The position numbers were made by a program, and so were the translations under genes. The notes beneath the pieces were generated by a model that ran no database searches, was not told where the DNA came from, and was given only the letters and a program-made list of their open reading frames with translations. Below are positions 57,080 to 64,000 of a stretch of DNA of 64,000 bases, in pieces. The stretch's first letter is position 1, and every line of letters begins with the position of its first letter. Source of the DNA: Kitasatospora fiedleri (lineage in GTDB: Bacteria > Actinomycetota > Actinomycetes > Streptomycetales > Streptomycetaceae); assembly GCF_948472415.1 (NCBI RefSeq), contig NZ_OX419519.1, positions 930,001 through 994,000 of the forward strand. Direction: 5' to 3'.

Positions 57080-58240
57080 TCACTCCTCGACGGCCCCCGT
57101 GAACATGGCGAGCATCCCGGCGACCGGGTCGGGGCCGAACATCAGCTCCAGACTGGCGGCGGACTCGGCGGCGGAGGCTTCGGCGCGGGCGAACATGGCC
57201 TGCTCGTAGGCGTCCAGGGCGGCCTCCGGGTCGCCGGGGCGGGCGGCCAGCGCGAGGCCGAGCTCGGCGCCGTCCTGCATGGCGAGGTTGGCGCCCTCGC
57301 CCGCGAACGGGGACATCAGGTGGGCGGCGTCGCCGAGCAGGGTGACGCCGGGGCGGCGCTCCCAGCGGTGGCCGACCGGCAGCGCGTGGATGCGCCGCAG
57401 CGTCAACTCCCCGTCGGCGTCGGCGAGCAGGGCGCGCAGCCGCTCGCTCCAGCCGTCGAAGGCGGCGAGCGCGGCCTCGCGGAGCGCGGCCGGCCCGGCG
57501 GCGGGCGGCCAGCTCTCGTCGGTGCGGACGGCGGCGTAGACGTGGATGCTGCCGTCGGACTCCAGGTGGCCGAGGAAGCCGCGCCCGCCGCCGAGGGCCA
57601 TGAACATCCCGCCGCCGACCAGGGCGGCGGGGCCGGGGTGGCGGCGGGCGGCGTCGTGCAGGTCGGCCTCGACGAAGGAGACGCCGGTGTAGGCGGGCCG
57701 GGCGTCGGAGAGCAGCGGACGGACCTTGGACCAGGCGCCGTCCGCGCCGACCAGCAGGTCGGTGGTGATCGCGCCGCCGTCGGCGAACTCGACCCGGTGG
57801 CGGCCGTCGTCGAGCGCCCGGACGTCCACCGCCTTGCGGCCCCAGTGCACGGTGCCGGCGGGCAGCGCGGAGAGCAGCAGGTCGCGCAGGTCGCCGCGGT
57901 CCACCTCGGGGCGGCCGCCGGTGCCGTCGTCCTCCTCGGCGAGGTGGACGGTGGCGTCGGGGCCGAGCAGGCGCAGGGCCTGGCCGCCGGGGTGGACGAT
58001 CCGGCGGAAGTCCTCGTGCAGCCCGGCGGCCTCGAGCGCGGGCTGGCCGGAGTCGTGGTGGATGTCGAGCATGCCGCCCTGGGTGCGGGCGGCGGCGTCG
58101 GGTTCGAGGTCGAAGACGGCGGCGGGGATGCCGTGCACGTGCAGGACCCGGGCCAGGGTGAGGCCGCCGAGGCCGCCGCCCAGGACGGCGAGGGGGTGGT
58201 GGTCGGTGTGGCCGGTGGCGTGGTGGGTGGTGGTGGTCAC
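57080..58240 (-). CDS. FAD-dependent monooxygenase (TetX-like)
   Basis: 386-aa flavoprotein hydroxylase. Opening LAVLGGGLGGLTLARVLHVH (GxGxxG), ribose motif FDLEPDAAARTQGGMLDIH, then DLLVGADGAWSKVRPLL and the FAD motif VTLLGDAAHLMSPFAGEGAN. The order and the GGMLDIHHDSGQ stretch are closest to TetX-type monooxygenases that act on tetracyclines or other aromatics; the real substrate is not deducible. GTG start at 58240 after GAGGAG. Twin operators upstream imply control by a TetR not encoded nearby. Confidence 0.88.
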   Translation of the reverse strand: MTTTTHHATGHTDHHPLAVLGGGLGGLTLARVLHVHGIPAAVFDLEPDAAARTQGGMLDIHHDSGQPALEAAGLHEDFRRIVHPGGQALRLLGPDATVHLAEEDDGTGGRPEVDRGDLRDLLLSALPAGTVHWGRKAVDVRALDDGRHRVEFADGGAITTDLLVGADGAWSKVRPLLSDARPAYTGVSFVEADLHDAARRHPGPAALVGGGMFMALGGGRGFLGHLESDGSIHVYAAVRTDESWPPAAGPAALREAALAAFDGWSERLRALLADADGELTLRRIHALPVGHRWERRPGVTLLGDAAHLMSPFAGEGANLAMQDGAELGLALAARPGDPEAALDAYEQAMFARAEASAAESAASLELMFGPDPVAGMLAMFTGAVEE

Positions 58241-58296
58241 GGCGGGCTCCTCGGGTTCGTCCGGTGGGTTCGTCCGGTGGCTGCCCTTCGAGCGTA

Positions 58297-58324
58297 ACGA
58301 ACACGTTCGTGACGAACAAGTTCG
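58297..58324. promoter_or_regulatory. Twin operators upstream of the monooxygenase
   Basis: ACGAACACGTTCGT (58297-58310, perfect 6-bp arms) and CGAACAAGTTCG (58313-58324, 5-bp arms), centres 15 bp apart. Also within the gap before the divergent GNAT gene. Typical TetR-family spacing. Confidence 0.7.
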
Positions 58325-58436
58325 CCGTGCAGGGTTCACACGCCTGACACGGTGACGCGTCACTCTGCGTAACAGCCCTCGGGTACCGTTCCCACCGCCG
58401 CCCCGGCCACTGCACGCACCGGAAGGACCCCGCTCG

Positions 58437-58874
58437 GTGACCACCGCCCCCGACATCTCCGCTTTCCTGCACGCCCAGGGACTCGACCCGCACGGCCTGG
58501 ACGACCCCGACACCCTGCTGTGGACCACCCGCGACGCCAACGGGCCGATCGCCAGCGCCGCCCTGGAACTCGCCCGGCCGGCCGCCCTGTTGCGCAGCGT
58601 CGCCGTCCGCCCGGACCGGCGCGGCCACGGGGCCGGCCGCCGTCTGGTCGAGGACGTCCTCGCCGAGGCCACCGCCGGCGGCATCCGCCGGGTCTACCTG
58701 TTCTCCACCGACGCGGGCTCCTTCTGGCAGCACATGGGCTTCCGCGAGGTGCCCGTCCCGGAGGCCGCCGCCGCCCTCGCCGGCGCCCCGCAGGTCCGCC
58801 GGTACCTCGCGGACGGCTCGCTGGCCACCGAGGTCGCCTGGCGCCGCGACCTGGACGCCCCTGACGCCCCCTGA
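58437..58874 (+). CDS. GNAT acetyltransferase (ArsN2-like)
   Basis: 145 aa. Acetyl-CoA loop AALLRSVAVRPDRRGHGAGR (motif A with RRGHGAGR) followed by LVEDVLAEATAGGIRRVYLF and STDAGSFWQHMGFREV (motif B). Short N-terminus FLHAQGLDPHGLDDPDTLLW recalls ArsN2 proteins, which acetylate arsenic compounds; no arsenic genes adjoin. GTG start at 58437 after AAGGA. Confidence 0.8.
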   Translation: MTTAPDISAFLHAQGLDPHGLDDPDTLLWTTRDANGPIASAALELARPAALLRSVAVRPDRRGHGAGRRLVEDVLAEATAGGIRRVYLFSTDAGSFWQHMGFREVPVPEAAAALAGAPQVRRYLADGSLATEVAWRRDLDAPDAP

Positions 58875-58952
58875 CGACCCGTCGGCACCGCCCGCACCGC
58901 GGCCCGGCCGCCCCTTGACCGGACATCGGCCGTGCACGATACGTTGACGGGC

Positions 58953-59489
58953 ATGACCGAAGCCCCGCCGCTGCCCTGGCCGCCCGCCCCGATCCGGACC
59001 GCCCGCCTGCTGCTGCGCGAGCCGCTGCCCGGCGACCGGCCCGCGATCGTCGAGCTGTTCACCTCCCCCGAGGTCGGCACCCACATCGGCGGCGCCCGCC
59101 CGCGCGAGGAGTTCGAACGCACCCTGCCCGACGTCCCCCGGGGCCGCCCCGGCCTGCTGGTGGTCGACCTGGACGGCGCGATGATCGGCCTGGTCACACT
59201 CGACCCGCGCGACCGCGAACGCCCTGGCCACCTGCGCCCCGAGGGCGGCGAACGCGAACTCGGCTACCTCTTCCTCCCGCACGCCTGGGGCCGCGGCTAC
59301 GCCACCGAAGCCGCCACCGCCGCCCTCGACTGGCTGGCCACCGCCCTCCCCGGCGAACCCGTCGTCCTCTCCACCCGGACGGCCAACACCCCCTCCCTCC
59401 GCGTCGCCCGACGCCTCGGCTTCACCGAGGTCGAACGCTTCCACGAGTACGGCGCCGAACAGTGGTTCGGCGTCCGCCACCCGCACTGA
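58953..59489 (+). CDS. GNAT acetyltransferase (RimJ/RimL type)
   Basis: 178 aa. IRTARLLLREPLPGDRPAIV start, then FLPHAWGRGYATEAATAALD (motif A, R-G-Y-A) and STRTANTPSLRVARRLGFTE (motif B). This is the Acetyltransf_3 pattern of RimJ/RimL relatives acting on protein or small-molecule amines. ATG at 58953 (MTEAPPLPWPP) after TTGACGGGC; no strong Shine-Dalgarno. Runs in parallel with the preceding GNAT gene, 78 bp apart. Confidence 0.85.
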   Translation: MTEAPPLPWPPAPIRTARLLLREPLPGDRPAIVELFTSPEVGTHIGGARPREEFERTLPDVPRGRPGLLVVDLDGAMIGLVTLDPRDRERPGHLRPEGGERELGYLFLPHAWGRGYATEAATAALDWLATALPGEPVVLSTRTANTPSLRVARRLGFTEVERFHEYGAEQWFGVRHPH

Positions 59490-59531
59490 CCCCCACCCCG
59501 GCAGCCGTGCGCGGCAACGGAGTCGACGCGA

Positions 59532-60002
59532 TCAGCCCAGGGCGAACCAGGGGGCGGGGTGGTCGGTGAGGGCCTTCTCCAGGAGGAGGGTGTCGTTGGG
59601 GGCCAGCGGGGGGAGGGCGTCGAGGGGGAACCAGGCGACGGCGAGGGACTCGTCGTCGTTGACGGTGGCCTCGCCGGACAGCGGGCGGCAGCGGAAGGCG
59701 AGGTCCAGGTACTGGACGCGGTCGCCGTTGGCGCAGGCGAAGGCGGGCAGGGTGAGGACGCTGGTGATCCGCTCGGGGCGGACGGTGACGCCGGTCTCCT
59801 CCCGCACCTCGCGGACCACGGTGTCGGCGGGCTGCTCGCCCGGTTCGACGATGCCGTGCAGCAGGGCCCAACGGCCGGTGTCGGAGCGGCGGTTGAGCAG
59901 GATGCGGCCGTCCTCGACCACCACCGCGGTGATGCCGGAGAGCCAGAGCGGGCCGTGGCCGACGTGTTCGCGCAGGTCCAGGATGAATGGCGGGGTGGGC
60001 AT
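59532..60002 (-). CDS. NUDIX hydrolase
   Basis: 156 aa. The Nudix box is [20 protein letters not shown] with TGV following (GX5EX7REUXEEXGU; the initial Gly and catalytic Glu pattern fit). N-terminal beta strands [17 protein letters not shown] precede it. Likely hydrolyses a nucleoside diphosphate derivative; substrate unknown. ATG at 60002; 60011 adds three residues. Lies between the GNAT gene (convergent) and isocitrate dehydrogenase. Confidence 0.9.
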   Translation of the reverse strand: MPTPPFILDLREHVGHGPLWLSGITAVVVEDGRILLNRRSDTGRWALLHGIVEPGEQPADTVVREVREETGVTVRPERITSVLTLPAFACANGDRVQYLDLAFRCRPLSGEATVNDDESLAVAWFPLDALPPLAPNDTLLLEKALTDHPAPWFALG

Positions 60003-60103
60003 ACCGGGCACTGTAGTGCGCGCCCGCCCGGGGAGCGCGGAACGCCGCCGCGCCCCGCCCCGGAGGGCGGTGCGCGACGGCGTCCGGGCTGCCTGACGGA
60101 GCG

Positions 60104-62322
<2,219 letters not shown>

Positions 62323-62349
62323 CGTAGCTCCAGCTTCCACGTCTGAACG

Positions 62350-62363
62350 TCTTGACGTCAAGA
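62350..62363. promoter_or_regulatory. Palindrome upstream of icd
   Basis: TCTTGACGTCAAGA, a perfect 14-bp dyad, 28 bp before the icd start; flanks are AT-rich (ATATCT after it). It contains TTGACG on both strands, so it could be a -35 box and operator at once. No regulator can be named from this alone. Confidence 0.55.
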
Positions 62364-62446
62364 TATCTCGTCCCGGGGGGATCTCCGCAACCAACCCCCC
62401 GACCGGCGGCGACCCGGGCGCGGCGGGCAGGCGCCGGGCCGGGGTG

Positions 62447-62482
62447 GACGCGGTGCCAAGCGGGTGTCGACGCGGTGCCAAG
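62447..62482 (+). repeat. 18-bp imperfect tandem repeat
   Basis: Two copies of G(G/T)(A/C)GACGCGGTGCCAAG in direct orientation, 22 bp apart, upstream of icd near the end of the HTH/PPOX gene. Function unknown. Confidence 0.6.
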
Positions 62483-62501
62483 TCGTCGTGCCGGGCCGGG
62501 G

Positions 62502-63367
62502 CTACGGTAGGCGGTGTTCAGGGGAACCCCGCGCTCCACGGGGGTGCCGGATTCCTCCCGATGTGGCGGGGGCGTCGATCCGGTGCCGGGGCGCGATCGT
62601 GCCGGGACGGACTCCTCTCCGCCCGCACAGGCGGGTAGCCGGTCCGGGCGGTGGCCGTCCCCAGCGCCACCGCCCGGGCCGGTCCGCCTCCGGTCCGCCG
62701 CCCGCGCCCGGGGGCTCAGTTCCCGGGGCGTCGGCCGTCCGGATGCTCCGCCCGGTGACGGTGGTCGGGGTCAGCCGCACCCAGCGGCCGTGTCCGGCGG
62801 GCCGGGGCAGTTCGGCGAGCAGGGCCGGTTCGGTGACGTACTCGAGCGGGCCGACCATCAGCACGCTCCAGCCCTCGCGCAGGTCCCCGTCGGCGCGGTC
62901 CACCTCGAACGCGGCGTCGCCGCCCGCCCGGGGGCCAGCGGGCCGTGCTCGGTGGTGCGGTAGAGGACGGTGCGGCCGTGCACCAGGTAGCCGACGGGGC
63001 GCACCACGGGGCCGTCCGGGCCGGTGCGGGCGATCCGGCCCAGGCCGTTGGCGCCCAGGCGCCGCCAGCACTCGGCGACGTCGAGTTCGCCCAGGACGGG
63101 CGGTCCGACCAGCACGGGGCCGGCCGGACGGCCGACCCGTTCGGCGGGTCGGCCGGCCACCAGCTCCTCGTACTCCAGGCCGAGGACGGCGGCCAGCCGC
63201 AGCAGCGCGAGCGGGTCGAAGTCGGGTCCGAGTTCCAGGACCCGGTGCAGGTACGCCGTCGACATGCCGGCCCGTGCGGCTGCCTGCGCCTCGGTGAGCC
63301 CGAGGTCGGCGAGGCGGTCGGCGAAGCGGCGGGCGAGCGCGGTCGGAGCCGCGTGGTCGGTGGTCAC
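62502..63367 (-). CDS. Helix-turn-helix protein fused to a PPOX-like domain, one frameshift
   Basis: About 288 aa after correction. HTH at residues 10-60 ([34 protein letters not shown]) of XRE type, then a pyridoxamine-5'-phosphate-oxidase-like FMN domain (about 88-215: [60 protein letters not shown]). The frame breaks near 62928; one base gives 289 codons. The final ~70 residues are an Arg/Pro/Gly-rich tail not seen in relatives, perhaps another hidden frameshift. GTG at 63367 after GGGAGG. Such proteins often occur beside universal stress genes in actinomycetes. Confidence 0.8.
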
Positions 63368-63687
63368 TCCGGTCACCTCCCGTGGATCGTCGGTCCGGGC
63401 CGGTGCGCGCGGGACGGGTGGCTCCCGGCGCCTGGTACCGCGTCCGGCCGGTACCCCCATGGTCCGTGACCCGGGCCCGGCCCGGCAGGGGCCTTGGACC
63501 TGTCTTCGCCGCCGGAGCGCCGAGGCGGAGGGGCGAAGGGGCCCCGGGGGGCGGGCCCGGGACCAACGGCCCCGGGCGGCCGGGCCCGCCGGCCCTGGCG
63601 GGCCCCGACGGGCCGGAGCAGAGTGGGCCGCGACCCCGGTGTCGGGCGATGGGGGCCCACGGGGATTCGCACAGGGAAGGCACTGCC
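63368..63687. promoter_or_regulatory. Divergent promoter region between the HTH/PPOX and USP genes
   Basis: No gene. Contains GGGACCAACGGCCCC (63559-63573), similar to the dyad boxes bound by DevR/OsdR-type response regulators in hypoxia/dormancy promoters, and GGGGGCCCACGGGG near 63650. Assignment to that regulon is inference from sequence likeness and from the gene types on both sides. Confidence 0.4.
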
Positions 63688-64000
63688 ATGACTCGTCCCG
63701 TTCTCGCCGCAGTCGATGCGTCCGTCCGCAGCCGTGCCGCCGCGCACTGGGCCGCCCAGGAGGCCGGCCGCCGGGGTGCGCCGCTGCGGCTGCTGCACGC
63801 CTGGCCGTACCAGGGCCGCAAGGCCGACGACCGGGTCGGGGCCGAGGACCTGGAGGGCGGCGGGCGGGCGATGCTGGACGACGTCGCCCGGGAGCTGACC
63901 GCCGCGTACCCGGGCCTGGAGGTCTCCGGCGAGCTGGTGCCGGACGCCGCGGTCGACGGGCTGACCGCCGCCGCCGAGCAGGGGGACCTGCTGGTGATCG
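63688..64000 (+). CDS. Universal stress protein, 3' end outside window
   Basis: First 104 residues visible. MTRPVLAAVDASVRSRAAAH is the UspA start with the nucleotide-binding Asp, and AAHWAAQEAGRRGAPLRLLH follows as the first helix/strand. The window ends at GDLLVI, before the Gly-rich ATP loop. ATG at 63688 after AGGGAAGG. Divergent from the HTH/PPOX gene. Confidence 0.88.
   Translation, partial: MTRPVLAAVDASVRSRAAAHWAAQEAGRRGAPLRLLHAWPYQGRKADDRVGAEDLEGGGRAMLDDVARELTAAYPGLEVSGELVPDAAVDGLTAAAEQGDLLVI

Overview
The window is very GC-rich actinomycete chromosome, most like the family Streptomycetaceae (Streptomyces or Kitasatospora). The grounds are the strong third-position G/C bias, many GTG starts, and a typical gene set: Rpf-like transglycosylase with LysM, monomeric isocitrate dehydrogenase, TetR/MarR/ArsR regulators, a 56-aa hydrophobic protein, a LysE exporter, and an ECF-type sigma factor fused to a CAP domain. 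No tRNA, rRNA, replication origin or intact insertion sequence was seen.

Layout. 1-5.2 kb: housekeeping and envelope genes (MscS-type channel, BrkB/YihY, an Imm51-like protein, Rpf/LysM, methionine aminopeptidase). 5.2-6.9 kb: a SMI1/KNR4 gene and a gene-poor relic with repeats. 6.9-22.8 kb: a type I-E CRISPR-Cas system. A complete minus-strand operon cas3-cse1-cse2-cas7-cas5-cas6e-cas1-cas2 is followed by a 4-repeat array (A). On the other side of cas3, pointing the opposite way, lie three arrays with their own closely related leaders (B, C, D) and two leaderless decayed clusters. Small minus-strand genes (Uma2-like, a DUF6247 pair, an unknown gene with a premature stop) sit between them. 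23-34 kb: small regulator/enzyme pairs, an ArsB-like permease broken by a 14-bp tandem duplication, a Ser-Gly repeat protein, a lytic transglycosylase, the sigma-CAP fusion, an anti-anti-sigma factor and a photolyase. 34-40 kb: a threonine dehydratase-like enzyme, then a second, isolated Cas3 of the helicase-then-HD (type I-G/I-U) kind, then a sigma-like membrane protein. 40-64 kb: oxidoreductases, regulators with clear twin operators, a HEAT-repeat protein, a cation/proton antiporter, a GH16 glucanase with two near-identical ricin domains, acetyltransferases, a NUDIX hydrolase, isocitrate dehydrogenase, an HTH/PPOX protein and the start of a universal stress protein.

A caution for every reader: about twenty otherwise normal genes are each broken by one or more apparent single-base deletions, nearly always in a G or C run. 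For nearly all of them, restoring the bases gives a length divisible by three and joins recognisable family sequence. This pattern suggests an unpolished long-read assembly more than gene decay, so the 'frameshifted' genes (including cas3 and cse1) are probably intact in the organism.

The most interesting material is the CRISPR region, with several paralogous leader-array units, repeat variation confined to the hairpin loop, and genes lodged between arrays. Next come the orphan Cas3 19 kb away and the one-piece sigma factor/zinc motif/membrane helix/CAP protein.
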